A stretch of DNA of 64,000 nt from Butyrivibrio sp. (GCA_015056575.1 SVGA01000008.1:102412-166411), one strand, 5' to 3'. Shown: positions 30,912-41,302, counted from the stretch's first letter. Made by a program: numbers and translations. Notes: generated by a model from the sequence alone, not told the origin.

Positions 30912-32069
30912 ATGGAAATCACAGTGGTGGCGCTGATCTTATCCATAGCAGGTCTTATTACCTCCCTTCTTTTCGTGGGAGGAGCGGTTTCTTTGGGTTC
31001 TTTGGTGCTTGCAGTGCGCCTTTTCCTAAAGGAGAAATCCATAAAGACAGTAAGGCCCCTGGCAATATCGGTGGTGGGAGTGATACTTCCCATCATTATG
31101 TATGTGAATACCTACGGCTTTCATATACCGGATAGTGACAGAGGTGTCACATTGATCAAACGGGTCATAACCACAAATTACAGGCAATTGGGGCTTATTA
31201 AGGAAGAACCTGAGGGCGCTGCGGCTGAAGTGGGTGACCTTGAAAGTCAATCGGTTAGTGATGGCTCTTTTGCCGGAAATATGGAAGGCGAAGAGATGGT
31301 CTATGTGTCAAATTCCGGAAATGCACTTAAAGAAGAGGAACCGGGACCTGACTATGTAGATGCTGTTGTGGGTGACGGGCTTGAAGAAAATTACGAGGAG
31401 AGCGATACCATCTTTGAAAGTCTTGACAGTATCGATCCAAAAGAGAAGCTTAAAGGCGGTGTCGTGAGCGTTGCCCCCTCGGATGATGATATGCCCTCCT
31501 ACGGGGGAATGCCGCTTGGCGTGTCGCTGATAGCCCAGTACTTCCGCGAGGACGATCACAACTGCAATCCCGTGCTGGTTCTTAGAAACGAAACCGGGGA
31601 TACCTACAGATTTGAGTGCAGGTTTACCGCAAGGGATGCGGAGGGGAATGAAATGGCCTTCTTTGACAAGACGGTGGAGTGCGTACAAAACGGAAGAACT
31701 TTTGTGTTTGAAGGAAGGTTTGACAAGAATGAACTTGAGGGCGGCATCCCTGATTCTTATGAGTTTCTGATCTCAAAACGTGACCCTTATGAGGAAGATA
31801 TGGCGGAGGACGTTAAGGTTTACACCAGAGTTGTGGACAACAGCGCAATACTGACTGCGGATAACTTAAGTGACAAAAAGGTAAAAGTGGACGCCTATGT
31901 TCTTTTCTTCGACGGAAAAGAACTGGTTGACTGTATGTGGATGATACCTCAGAATACAGATGAGGTATGCCTTGATCCCGGGACCATGGCTTCGATAAGG
32001 GGAGATGCCTACTACAGGTTCGACAGGGTGGAGACATTTTATACAGCGTATGAAGCGGTGGGGGAGTGA
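30912..32069 (+). CDS. Membrane-anchored hypothetical protein with N-terminal TM region and extracytoplasmic domain
   Basis: Long ORF; two N-terminal hydrophobic segments (ITVVALILSIAGLITSLLFVGGAVSL; PLAISVVGVILPIIMYV), acidic linker, beta-rich C-terminus. Confidence 0.7.
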   Translation: MEITVVALILSIAGLITSLLFVGGAVSLGSLVLAVRLFLKEKSIKTVRPLAISVVGVILPIIMYVNTYGFHIPDSDRGVTLIKRVITTNYRQLGLIKEEPEGAAAEVGDLESQSVSDGSFAGNMEGEEMVYVSNSGNALKEEEPGPDYVDAVVGDGLEENYEESDTIFESLDSIDPKEKLKGGVVSVAPSDDDMPSYGGMPLGVSLIAQYFREDDHNCNPVLVLRNETGDTYRFECRFTARDAEGNEMAFFDKTVECVQNGRTFVFEGRFDKNELEGGIPDSYEFLISKRDPYEEDMAEDVKVYTRVVDNSAILTADNLSDKKVKVDAYVLFFDGKELVDCMWMIPQNTDEVCLDPGTMASIRGDAYYRFDRVETFYTAYEAVGE

Positions 32070-32109
32070 GGGATTTGATTCAAATCTATAGTGAACAAGT
32101 AATAAAAAG

Positions 32110-32134
32110 GAGCTGTCGCAACAGCTCTTTTTTT
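32110..32134 (+). terminator. Intrinsic terminator upstream of the large surface protein gene
   Basis: GAGCTGT cgca ACAGCTC followed by TTTTTTT. Confidence 0.88.
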
Positions 32135-32218
32135 ACGGTATAGTGTATATTATAATAGTCATAATTCCGTTCATAATTTGTTGTAGAAGGTGTTTCCAAG
32201 AACGGGAAAGGGGGATAA

Positions 32219-35200
32219 ATGAATAAGATGAAATGGAACAAACTGTTGGCACTGTGCCTGAGTATATCCATGATTGCCGGAATGCTTTCGACACCGGTCA
32301 CTTCCTTTGCTGTCAGTGACGATGTACAGCTTGTTGACTCGGCGCAGGCAGAGGTTTCTGTGGAAACAGAGGTTGACGAGGATGCAGCTGTTGAAGAAGT
32401 TTCTTTTGATGCTGAATCAGAGTCGGAGGATGAGGAAAAAGAGACTTATACTTTCACTATAGGGACTGCTAAAATTGATGCTGGCCTTAGTGAAAACACC
32501 TCTGCTGAAGAGATTTCTACAAAGCTGGATGAACTATTTAAACCGGCGCTTGAGGTTAACGGTGTGATTTTCAGAAACGGAGGAACAGATGAAATTGGTT
32601 TCACCACCTCCTATAAATTCGTAATTATACCCAAGTCCGAGGATATTACAGAGGATGATGGGGAATATCTTAAGACTCTTGTTCTTCCTGCAAACAATGA
32701 GGAATATAAGCTTATTGAGGACGATGAGTTTTCAAAGATCCCTGCAGGATCAAGAGTTCTTGTTTATACCAGAGCTCTTACCACTATGGGAAAAGAGTTT
32801 TTCACAGCAAATATAGCATATGTTTCAGAGCCTGAAGTTGTAGAGGAGGAGGCTATGCCGGAGGCTCCAACTGAAGAGCTTTCATCTGATGATGAAGAAG
32901 CTCTTATTTCTGATGCAGAAGATGCAACTGTGGAGTCATCTGAGAGCGATTCAGAGAAAGAGGATGTTGAAGAGAATGGTGAAAACGAAGATATTCCTGA
33001 AGACTCACTTGAAGAAGAGAGTACTCCGGAAGATTCTTTTGAAGACGAGGAGATTTCTGAAGAAGCTATAGATGATGAGGAGCTTGTTGGTGCATTGCCT
33101 GATACCAATGGGTTATTTAATATTGGTTTCTTTGGAAATCTGTTATCATTCAATACACCTTCATATGCAAAAGACCATCTGGTGGAAGTGTATCTGACGG
33201 AAATCAAAGATAATAAGCCAACGAAGAATACCTGGAAAATAGGAGAAAGAACTCTGCTTGATCCATCGGATTATGAAGATAAGGAGAATCCGACTAGGTC
33301 ATTCCTGCTTGCAAATAGTCTGGAGATTGTCAGGGGGACAATTCCTGCCGGCACTTATCGTGTTATTGCAAAATACCATCTAAATGATAGTAATCCGGCA
33401 GAGATATCAAAAGAAACTTCAGTTGATGATATCTACACTCTTAATGTAATCTCTGCCCCTGAAGTAGATGTTTGGCCAGCTGCATCTGCCTCATCCAAAG
33501 GAAAAATAGTTATTACAAAAGACAATATACATTCATATTACAGCAGCGGGACAGTGGTAAAATATGGCGCAGCTTCCGGCAATTCATTAACAAAAGACTC
33601 ATTTGGGAATTTTTATCTGGATGTTATCCCGGGACACTACAGAGTTTCTCTGGATGCTCCGGCAACCAGCGACTTTGACGTTGTTTACTATGAGGCTTCT
33701 GAATGGGCTGATGTATATGTGCCGGTAGAGGAAACGCTTACCAGCCTTACGATTATGAAAAATGGCTACGAAACCACCGAATTCAATTCATATATCGGCT
33801 CAAAGGTTCAGCTTTCGATTAAGTGTAATCCCGAAAGCTTTGAGGATGATGCTTTTGAATGGACAAGTTCAGATCCGTCAGTTGCAGCAATTGACAAAAA
33901 TACTGGAGTTTTGACAGCTAAGAGTGCAGGTGACGCTACCATCACAGCTTATTTAATGTCTGATCATACATATTCACAGTCAGTAGTTTGTCATGTTTTA
34001 GAGACTCCGTTAGCTGCACCGTATAATCCTAAGGCATTCAAGGCTGACAGGACTAAAGTAACGACTAATGTTAATACAAATGAAAAAATAACAATTACAG
34101 GTGATGAAAAGCTCGGTGAAATCGGAGCATCCGTTCGCTTTGTATTTAGTCCGGGTGCCCTTATAAGTACCACGGATACAGGTTTTGATGATGGCAAATA
34201 TGTATTTGATGCCAGTGCCGCAAAGCCCGGTAGCTACACAGTCACTGCATATCTTGTTGGAAAAGACCCTAATCCTGTAAAAGAAAAGTCTGTAACCATC
34301 AATCTGAATGTCAATGGATTCAACAAAGAAAGCGCTTTGGCATTTACGAACGGAAAGAAAATAACCGGTTGGGTGAATGTTGATGCAGCAAGTGCCATAA
34401 CTTCGTATGGCAAGATTGATCTGAACGATGCCATTAATACATACTACATAGACCCTGCTACCAATACATTGGCTACTGATGTTCATCTTGTGGGTAAAAA
34501 ACTCTATCTCTTTAGATCAGGCGGAGAACTTTATAAAGATTCTACCAGAGTTAGCAAATATGCTTGCTCCGATTCCTTGTACATCGGATCAGATTACTGC
34601 GTGAACAGAGATGGTTCGATGTGTACCGGCTGGACTGTTCCGGATAACTACAATGATAAGGAATATTACTATTCTCCTGAGAATGGAGAAAAGGTAACAG
34701 GTTACTGGATCAAAAAAGGAAAAGGCTATACCTATGTAGGGGAAGATGGAATATCAGTTGGAGCAACTGACGGTATCAATACCGTCACTATTTTGGGCGA
34801 GGGTTACAAGTATTGCTTCAAGGGTGGAGTTGTCCAATCCGGTTTTGTATATGAAGATGAAACGGGAAAGCTTTTTGTGCCGGCATCTAAAGCATATAGA
34901 GCATACTACTGCGATCCTGCAGATGGCGGCAAAGTGCAGACAGGATTTTTCATGGTTAAAGGTAAGAAATACTATGCAACTCCTCAAGGAAAGATATTTA
35001 TCAATTGCCAGTTTGATACCACAGAGGGGTCTATCCCATATTTTGCCGATAAGACCGGAGCCATTGTCACAAACAAACTTGTGACTGACAGCTACAGAGC
35101 ACAGTATTATGCGGGGGCAGATGGGGTTCTGGCTAAAGATAAGACTGTGATCGTCAATGGCAAAGAGATATATTTTGGAAACAATCTACAGCCTCAGGCT

Positions 35201-37507
35201 CAGGAGGGAACTGATACAGGACTGAACTATATTATCTATCCCAAGGATGGCACAGTTATGCTGCTAAAACTATATTGCAAGAGTGCAAATCCTGCAAAAC
35301 CTTCAGAAGGATTGGTTTACTATGATACTTTACAATGCACGAATAAAGTAAAGAATTGTTGGATCTGTGCCGGGAGTATTAATAACAAAAAAGGATATAT
35401 TGATAAGAATGGCAGAAAAGTCACGGGATTCCGGAAGATTGACGGAAAGCTGTACTACTTTACCGACGAAGGTGTATATAACGCAAGTTTTACCGGAGTA
35501 CAGCAGATTGGCAGTAAATATGTTTATATAAATGATGATGGGACGGTTTGCAGTACCACGGGATTTAAGAAAACATCGGATTCCAAATTCATTTATATAA
35601 AAGATAAAAACGGTACATTGGCAACGGGTCTGACCACGATAGGAGGAAAGAAGTATGCTTTCTCAGAACAAGGAGAGCTAATGCTGCCTTTAGGCTCTTC
35701 GCATATGATCAGCTTATTGTTTTATTGTAATCGTACGGGTAGTCCCACTGATGAGAAGGATGCGAAGAACTTTTATATCGTGACCGGAAAGATACAGAAA
35801 CTGCCGGATTCAACAGGTGATGTCGTTGTCGGTAAAGATGGTACGCGTTATACCGGTATGTATTCTGAAGGCAGTAAGAAGTATTGCGTTAATTTTGGAG
35901 AGCTGGCTTCTGTAAATAATAAATATGTTATTATTGGCGGAAAAGCATACTATATAGGAAATGAAGGCTTTGCGGTAGGAGGCTGGCATAGGTGCACTAC
36001 CGGTCTGGATTATGATTCATATAAAAGCATGGATTTTGGCGAGGAGGGGCAGTATTTTTACTTTGATCCTAAAACTCTCAATCCTGTTTCTGGATGGAAG
36101 ACTGTTATTGCCCCGGCTACTGATGTAAACGGAAATATTCTGTGTGATGAAAATGTGGTAAGAACCAACAATACCTCTAAAAAACTGTATTTTAATGTAA
36201 ATGATGTACAGGGGCTTCAGAAAGGTGCACTGGTTCGAAACACAGACATTACTATAAAGGGCAAATTGTATCGTCTCGGAGCGGATGGCTCGATTAAAAC
36301 CGGTACAGAAGGTAAAACGTTTGCTGATGAGAGTTCTGTCGCAAAGGATGCCTATGTAAAGAAAGATGGTACCCTTGCTACAGGAAGAACAGCAGTAAAA
36401 ATAAATGGGCAGACCATTTATTACTACTATTCACCAAGAACTCATAAACTGGAGAGAAATGTTCTTAGAAAGACCGGAAGTAAATGGTATTACTACGGCC
36501 AGAATGGTAAGCAGACTACCGGAACGTTCATTGCAGACGCCATACATTCAAACTATAAAGCGGTAGCAGTATTTAACAAGGATGGCAGTATAAGTGGATT
36601 TGTCTATGAAACTCTGGGTGGAAAGGTCAAAAATGAAGTGATATCGTTAGATCCTTCAGGAGAAGAAGAATCAGATTTCTATGTTCTAGGTACCAATGCT
36701 CTTCCGGTTACAGGCTTATACTCAGTTCCGGATTATCTTCAGACAACTTTTGGCGGTTGCAGGAAACTGAACATTTACAGTGACGGTTATCTGGAATATG
36801 TAGAAGGCAGTGCAGGCATTATGAAGATGGAGAAAATAGGCCAGAAGTATTATCTTACAAAAAACGGCGCTATTTTAGTAAATCCTAATGATTCATATAG
36901 CCTGGATGAAATAGATTATAGTTCTCTTCCTGTATCTGATAGAGAAGAGATTGCTCGTCTTGCAGAACTTAGTAAGGGAACATTAAAGGATGCGATAACT
37001 GTCATGCCCAATAAAGATGGCTCTCTTGGAATGAGGGCTCTTAATTGGACAGCATATGGATATACTGTTTATACAAATCGCTATGGATTTGCATATGATA
37101 GCATAGCCCCGTTCTATAAAAAAGGCAGCACATGGTATATGTCCATTGATGCAGCATTTTTCGCACTCATGGCCGGAAATAGTTATTTTGACATCGGAAT
37201 GGAGGATACTGAAGGAGATAATGCGGTAATCAGAATGCATTTTGACAAAACATTTAAGATAACATCAATCACTTATGTGAAGGATGATATTGATACGGGA
37301 GTAGCAGCTAATGGTATCTATATTATTGAAGGCGCTGATCCTGATGGCGATGGAGAAGAGTCCGCTCCATATTATCTTGTGAATTTTAACAAAGGAAAGC
37401 TGGCAACCGGAAAGAAGTCAGTAATTTTATATTATGGAATGCTAAGTTTTATTGCAAACTTTGATTCTGAATTTGGCGTTGCAAATTATCCGAATATGGG
37501 ATCATAA
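32219..37507 (+). CDS. Large secreted/surface protein with acidic N-terminal region, Big_2-like Ig domain and many cell-wall/glucan-binding-type repeats
   Basis: Signal peptide (MNKMKWNKLLALCLSISMIAGMLSTPVTSFA); FEWTSSDPSVAAIDKNTGVLTAKSAGDATITAYL is Big_2-like; repeated TGFRKIDGKLYYFTDEG / TGLTTIGGKKYAFSEQGEL-type repeats. No LPXTG motif at the C-terminus. Confidence 0.85.
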   Translation: MNKMKWNKLLALCLSISMIAGMLSTPVTSFAVSDDVQLVDSAQAEVSVETEVDEDAAVEEVSFDAESESEDEEKETYTFTIGTAKIDAGLSENTSAEEISTKLDELFKPALEVNGVIFRNGGTDEIGFTTSYKFVIIPKSEDITEDDGEYLKTLVLPANNEEYKLIEDDEFSKIPAGSRVLVYTRALTTMGKEFFTANIAYVSEPEVVEEEAMPEAPTEELSSDDEEALISDAEDATVESSESDSEKEDVEENGENEDIPEDSLEEESTPEDSFEDEEISEEAIDDEELVGALPDTNGLFNIGFFGNLLSFNTPSYAKDHLVEVYLTEIKDNKPTKNTWKIGERTLLDPSDYEDKENPTRSFLLANSLEIVRGTIPAGTYRVIAKYHLNDSNPAEISKETSVDDIYTLNVISAPEVDVWPAASASSKGKIVITKDNIHSYYSSGTVVKYGAASGNSLTKDSFGNFYLDVIPGHYRVSLDAPATSDFDVVYYEASEWADVYVPVEETLTSLTIMKNGYETTEFNSYIGSKVQLSIKCNPESFEDDAFEWTSSDPSVAAIDKNTGVLTAKSAGDATITAYLMSDHTYSQSVVCHVLETPLAAPYNPKAFKADRTKVTTNVNTNEKITITGDEKLGEIGASVRFVFSPGALISTTDTGFDDGKYVFDASAAKPGSYTVTAYLVGKDPNPVKEKSVTINLNVNGFNKESALAFTNGKKITGWVNVDAASAITSYGKIDLNDAINTYYIDPATNTLATDVHLVGKKLYLFRSGGELYKDSTRVSKYACSDSLYIGSDYCVNRDGSMCTGWTVPDNYNDKEYYYSPENGEKVTGYWIKKGKGYTYVGEDGISVGATDGINTVTILGEGYKYCFKGGVVQSGFVYEDETGKLFVPASKAYRAYYCDPADGGKVQTGFFMVKGKKYYATPQGKIFINCQFDTTEGSIPYFADKTGAIVTNKLVTDSYRAQYYAGADGVLAKDKTVIVNGKEIYFGNNLQPQAQEGTDTGLNYIIYPKDGTVMLLKLYCKSANPAKPSEGLVYYDTLQCTNKVKNCWICAGSINNKKGYIDKNGRKVTGFRKIDGKLYYFTDEGVYNASFTGVQQIGSKYVYINDDGTVCSTTGFKKTSDSKFIYIKDKNGTLATGLTTIGGKKYAFSEQGELMLPLGSSHMISLLFYCNRTGSPTDEKDAKNFYIVTGKIQKLPDSTGDVVVGKDGTRYTGMYSEGSKKYCVNFGELASVNNKYVIIGGKAYYIGNEGFAVGGWHRCTTGLDYDSYKSMDFGEEGQYFYFDPKTLNPVSGWKTVIAPATDVNGNILCDENVVRTNNTSKKLYFNVNDVQGLQKGALVRNTDITIKGKLYRLGADGSIKTGTEGKTFADESSVAKDAYVKKDGTLATGRTAVKINGQTIYYYYSPRTHKLERNVLRKTGSKWYYYGQNGKQTTGTFIADAIHSNYKAVAVFNKDGSISGFVYETLGGKVKNEVISLDPSGEEESDFYVLGTNALPVTGLYSVPDYLQTTFGGCRKLNIYSDGYLEYVEGSAGIMKMEKIGQKYYLTKNGAILVNPNDSYSLDEIDYSSLPVSDREEIARLAELSKGTLKDAITVMPNKDGSLGMRALNWTAYGYTVYTNRYGFAYDSIAPFYKKGSTWYMSIDAAFFALMAGNSYFDIGMEDTEGDNAVIRMHFDKTFKITSITYVKDDIDTGVAANGIYIIEGADPDGDGEESAPYYLVNFNKGKLATGKKSVILYYGMLSFIANFDSEFGVANYPNMGS

Positions 37508-37527
37508 TACTGAAGCATAGATATAAA

Positions 37528-37563
37528 GGGCTGTCGCGCTGATTCAATTCAGTGAGACAGCCC
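37528..37563 (+). terminator. Hairpin terminator after the large surface protein
   Basis: GGGCTGTC ... GACAGCCC enclosing an inner CTGA/TCAG stem, then cctgatttt. Confidence 0.75.
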
Positions 37564-37661
37564 CTGATTTTGCGAACAAATACAATAACCTGTAACGGCT
37601 TGATATTACTTGGCTCACTATAGTATTATGTGGTAAGCATCACAGGGGAGGACTTGAATGT

Positions 37662-38141
37662 ATGTTACAGAAACTTGAAGAGCGAAGAAAATGGATATGG
37701 GTTTACCTTATATCCGCATTTGTTATTTTCAGTGTGGGACTGCTGGTTCTGGTGGCCCTGGAATCCAACAGACTAAGACACTTTAAGACGGATCTGTTTG
37801 TGCTTTGCATTGAATCGGATGTGTGTGTTGCGGACGGTCCCGACGGAAGAGTGAGGGTCAACGCTGATAACTGGAGAGCACTTTACTCAGTTGTGGAGAA
37901 GATTCACGGAAACCTGTCTCCGGCCAAAAACAGCAATCCTGAGACCGTGAGATTTGAATTTGACTGCCACGGAGAAAACTGGGTGTTTACCGTAAATGAG
38001 ATCAATAAGAGCAAGATGCTATTGGAGCTTACAGGCCCAAGAAACTATGTGGTACATGTGGACAACAAGGGAGCCTTTGATAGCTTTAAGAAGGCGGCAT
38101 CTATTGAGAGCTTCAATGCACCCAACAAGCCCATGCCATAA
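37662..38141 (+). CDS. Hypothetical protein with N-terminal TM anchor
   Basis: 159-aa ORF with one N-terminal hydrophobic segment (WVYLISAFVIFSVGLLVLVAL). Confidence 0.65.
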   Translation: MLQKLEERRKWIWVYLISAFVIFSVGLLVLVALESNRLRHFKTDLFVLCIESDVCVADGPDGRVRVNADNWRALYSVVEKIHGNLSPAKNSNPETVRFEFDCHGENWVFTVNEINKSKMLLELTGPRNYVVHVDNKGAFDSFKKAASIESFNAPNKPMP

Positions 38142-38246
38142 AGCAGTAGAATGATGCGATGAGATAAATGATATTTTGTGGTTGAAATAGACGGCTTACT
38201 GAAGGATAATTAATTTAACATGTAAGGCACATTTTCGGAGGTGAGT

Positions 38247-38561
38247 ATGGCACAGGAAAGAGAAGATCTGATCTATTCACTGGCTCGTTCCATGGGAATG
38301 GGAGAATCCCAGAAGGCAAAGAGTTCTTCCGGCAAGTACAATGCCGAGACCGGAACTATTTATTCCAACGGGCATATGATCTCAAAAGCCGCCATCGAGC
38401 AGGCAAAGGTATATTTTACCGCCCAGTACAGGAAAATGGCCGAGATAGATGACGAGAACACAAGGCAGATGGCTATGCTCTATGAGGTTGCCATGGAAGC
38501 AATAGGGATGATGCTTGAAGGAAGTTCCGGCAACACCGGATCCGGGACGCCCACCGGCTAA
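38247..38561 (+). CDS. Small hypothetical protein
   Basis: ATG at 38247 with GGAGG upstream; about 104 aa, helical, Gly/Ser/Thr-rich tail. Confidence 0.65.
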   Translation: MAQEREDLIYSLARSMGMGESQKAKSSSGKYNAETGTIYSNGHMISKAAIEQAKVYFTAQYRKMAEIDDENTRQMAMLYEVAMEAIGMMLEGSSGNTGSGTPTG

Positions 38562-38636
38562 AATGACAGAAGGTGACACCAAAAGAGCTGACCGTTAGCC
38601 GGTGCCTTAAACAGGGTGTCTATATAAAGATAACAA

Positions 38637-38670
38637 AACCCATCGCAGGATTTCATCAGGCGATGGGTTA
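38637..38670. terminator. Hairpin, possible terminator
   Basis: AACCCATCGC aggatttcatcag GCGATGGGTT. Confidence 0.6.
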
Positions 38671-38739
38671 TTCTATGACTTATTGATAATCGATTCTATG
38701 ACTTATTGATAATCGATTCTATGGCTTTAGGATATTTAA
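38671..38739. repeat. 23-bp tandem repeat: two identical units plus one diverged unit entering the 3' end of the GIY-YIG gene
   Basis: TTCTATGACTTATTGATAATCGA at 38671-38693 and 38694-38716, then TTCTATGGCTTTAGGATATTTAA (38717-38739), then TTCTATAG. Confidence 0.85.
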
Positions 38740-39015
38740 TTCTATAGACTTTGCGGGAAGCGATGTTTCTTTTGCCCCTGCTATCAGAGCTTCTTTCTGG
38801 GCACGGGTCAGTCGCTTTAAGTGCCATTCCCGGCTCATGGCTTCTTCTTTGGTATCATATTCCTCTTTGTATACCATTTTCACGGGAAGCCTTGCTCTGG
38901 TGTATTTGGCACCTTTGCCGGCGTTGTGAGTCTTTATTCTGTTCTCGGGGTTATTGGTGTAGCCGCAGTAGTAGGTTCCGTCGGCACATTCCAGGATATA
39001 GGCGTAGTGTTTCAT
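38719..39015 (-). CDS. GIY-YIG nuclease family protein (YhbQ/UPF0213-like)
   Basis: [49 protein letters not shown]. Confidence 0.93.
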   Translation of the reverse strand: MKHYAYILECADGTYYCGYTNNPENRIKTHNAGKGAKYTRARLPVKMVYKEEYDTKEEAMSREWHLKRLTRAQKEALIAGAKETSLPAKSIELNILKP

Positions 39016-39069
39016 GAAACGATTATAGCACGAATGCCTGTGATATAATAAGTTCGGAAGCGGCGCAGA

Positions 39070-39250
39070 AATAATAACACAACTCGTATAGAGGGTGTTT
39101 GGTATTACATTTTGACCTCCTTTACCTGATTTTTGAGGCTTTTTGTAATAACATGAGATGTATATGACGAGTTTGGTATTATTTTTATAATACCAAAATA
39201 CCGATATTCCCTGACATGGTATTATTTTTGGCTTTCAGGCCTCAAAAACG
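39070..39250. repeat. Cluster of nested inverted repeats with a TTTGGTATTAT core
   Basis: Perfect hairpin tttggtattat tttt ataataccaaa (39172-39197); further related copies near 39098 and 39217; outer imperfect pair aataataacacaactcgtata / tatgacgagtttggtattatt. Confidence 0.6.
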
Positions 39251-39361
39251 GAGTTTTCCCCAAGAAACAACAATAACCAAAGCCCTATGCTCAATAATCA
39301 TCCTCAAAAAACCTTAAATAGAAATTCGCAAAGACTAAACATATAAAGAAAGCAGGTATAT

Positions 39362-40030
39362 ATGAACGTTTTCGATATCATAGGCCCTGTTATGATAGGA
39401 CCTTCAAGCTCTCATACGGCAGGTGCGGTGCGCCTTGGGAGAGTTGTGAATAAGCTGGTGGATGATCGCGAGCTTGGCAGAGTTGAGATCACCTTATCAG
39501 GCTCTTTTGCCCGGACTTATAAGGGACATGGAACGGACAGAGCGCTTCTGGCGGGGATCATGGGCTATAAGAGCTACTCCCCGGAGATCAGGGATGCTCT
39601 TGATATTGCGGACAAAAGAGGCATCGGCTACAGCTTTGTCAAAGAGAATATAAAGGGTGCTCATCCCAATACCGCCAGGATCCACTATTTTCTGAAGGAC
39701 GGCACCGACGGCGTTATGCAGGGTGCCAGTATTGGCGGCGGCAACATTATGGTCAACAGCATAAACGGCATGAAGGTTGAGTTCAACGGGGACAACAATA
39801 CCATTCTGGTGATGCATGAGGACAGGCCCGGCGTTATAGCCAGCGTCACCAACATGATGCACTGGGGGTATTCGGACCTGAACATCTCCAATTTCAGACT
39901 TTCCCGGCAGGAGAAGGGCGGAGATGCCATCATGACTATTGAGGTGGATAACCAGCCTCCGGAGAAGCTTGTAGACGATATTCGCGGGATTGAGCATGTT
40001 ACCAATGCAATCCTTATCAGAAGGGTTTAA
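39362..40030 (+). CDS. sdaAB: L-serine dehydratase, iron-sulfur-dependent, beta subunit
   Basis: NVFDIIGPVMIGPSSSHTAGAVRLG; C-terminal ACT-like region HEDRPGVIASVTNMM. Confidence 0.95.
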   Translation: MNVFDIIGPVMIGPSSSHTAGAVRLGRVVNKLVDDRELGRVEITLSGSFARTYKGHGTDRALLAGIMGYKSYSPEIRDALDIADKRGIGYSFVKENIKGAHPNTARIHYFLKDGTDGVMQGASIGGGNIMVNSINGMKVEFNGDNNTILVMHEDRPGVIASVTNMMHWGYSDLNISNFRLSRQEKGGDAIMTIEVDNQPPEKLVDDIRGIEHVTNAILIRRV

Positions 40031-40032
40031 AT

Positions 40033-40920
40033 ATGATCAAATATGACAGCATAAGCCAGCTTGTTGAGAAAGCTGAGCACAGAAATATTAAGATAAGCGA
40101 GCTGGTCCTTGAGGATCAGGCCGCCTCAATGGAGATGACAACGCTGGAGCTGTATGAGAAGATGCAGCTTAATTTTGAGATCATGAGGCAGTCTGTGGTG
40201 GAAGGGCTTAAACCGGATCAGAAGTCAATGTCGGGCCTTACCGGCGGTGAAGGCTACAAAATGAGCGAGTATGCCTGCAGCGGGAATGAGACCCTGTGCG
40301 GAAACCAGATGTCGAAGGCCATAGCCAGAGCCCTTGCTGTGGCAGGATGCAATGCTGCCATGGGCAAGATAGTTGCTGCGCCCACTGCGGGAAGCTGCGG
40401 GATCCTTCCAGGCTGCCTTGTTACTTTATATGAAGACAGAGGCTTTCAGGAAAAAGATATTGTGATGTCAATGTTCACATCGGGAGCCTTCGGTATGGTG
40501 ATCGCAAACAAAGCAAGCCTTGCGGGGGCGGAGGGCGGATGCCAGGCAGAGTGCGGAAGCGCAGCTGCCATGGCCGCGGCTGCCCTTACGGAGCTGATGG
40601 GAGGCACCCCCTCTCAGTGTGCTGATGCCTGCGCTTTTGCCATTGCCAACCAGATGGGACTTGTGTGCGATCCGGTGGGAGGACTGGTGGAGATTCCCTG
40701 CATAAAAAGGAATGTATCGGGGCTGATGATAGCTTTTTCCAGCGCGGACATGGCTCTGGCGGGGATATCTTCCGAAATACCTGCGGATGAGTGTATTGAT
40801 GCCATGAGAGAAGTGGGAGATGCACTGCCCAAAACTCTTAAGGAGACAGCTGCGGGAGGACTTGCCACAACACCTACCGGAAAGAAGTTGAGGGATAAGG
40901 TGTTCAGCGGAGAAGACTGA
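40033..40920 (+). CDS. sdaAA: L-serine dehydratase, iron-sulfur-dependent, alpha subunit
   Basis: AAPTAGSCGILPGCL, GAEGGCQAECGSAAAMAAAAL and CDPVGGLVEIPCIKRN. Confidence 0.95.
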   Translation: MIKYDSISQLVEKAEHRNIKISELVLEDQAASMEMTTLELYEKMQLNFEIMRQSVVEGLKPDQKSMSGLTGGEGYKMSEYACSGNETLCGNQMSKAIARALAVAGCNAAMGKIVAAPTAGSCGILPGCLVTLYEDRGFQEKDIVMSMFTSGAFGMVIANKASLAGAEGGCQAECGSAAAMAAAALTELMGGTPSQCADACAFAIANQMGLVCDPVGGLVEIPCIKRNVSGLMIAFSSADMALAGISSEIPADECIDAMREVGDALPKTLKETAAGGLATTPTGKKLRDKVFSGED

Positions 40921-41229
40921 CTCGTATGCGCACTTTGACTTAACGGAAACTTTCGCACTTTAAAGAGTTTGTGCAAAAATGATATTTTTCATATTATTAT
41001 CTGCCAAAAAGTGTACAAGATTTTTGTTAATAAGTACAAAAAATAAAAATAGTATAAACTTAGCTATTGCATTTTGCACAAAGAGGATTTATCATAAATT
41101 TATCGTAAGAACTGACCCATGGTCGTAATCGCAACAAGATGTGATCAACAAATTGGACAAGGTTTAAACGGTGGACAGAATGTTTAAGTCATCATGCAGG
41201 TTATGCAAAACTAAATTGAGAGCCTTGAG

Positions 41230-41287
41230 AAAAGAGTAAGGGTTAAATGAGGGGGAACCTCATTTTACTTTGTCTGCTCTTTTTTTA
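41230..41287 (+). terminator. Leader terminator immediately upstream of glpP (candidate antitermination target)
   Basis: AAATGAGG gggaa CCTCATTT inner stem, AAAAGAG / CTCTTTT outer stem, T-run to 41287. Confidence 0.75.
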
Positions 41288-41302
41288 TTTGGTTTTATAG
41301 AT

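Noticed and set aside
34600-36600. Repetitive coding sequence considered as DNA repeats
   Set aside because: Repeats are at protein level only (wall-binding-type motifs) and diverged at DNA level.
38719-39015. GIY-YIG gene as a homing endonuclease or mobile intron
   Set aside because: Size and motifs fit the stand-alone YhbQ-like family; no intron or split gene around it.
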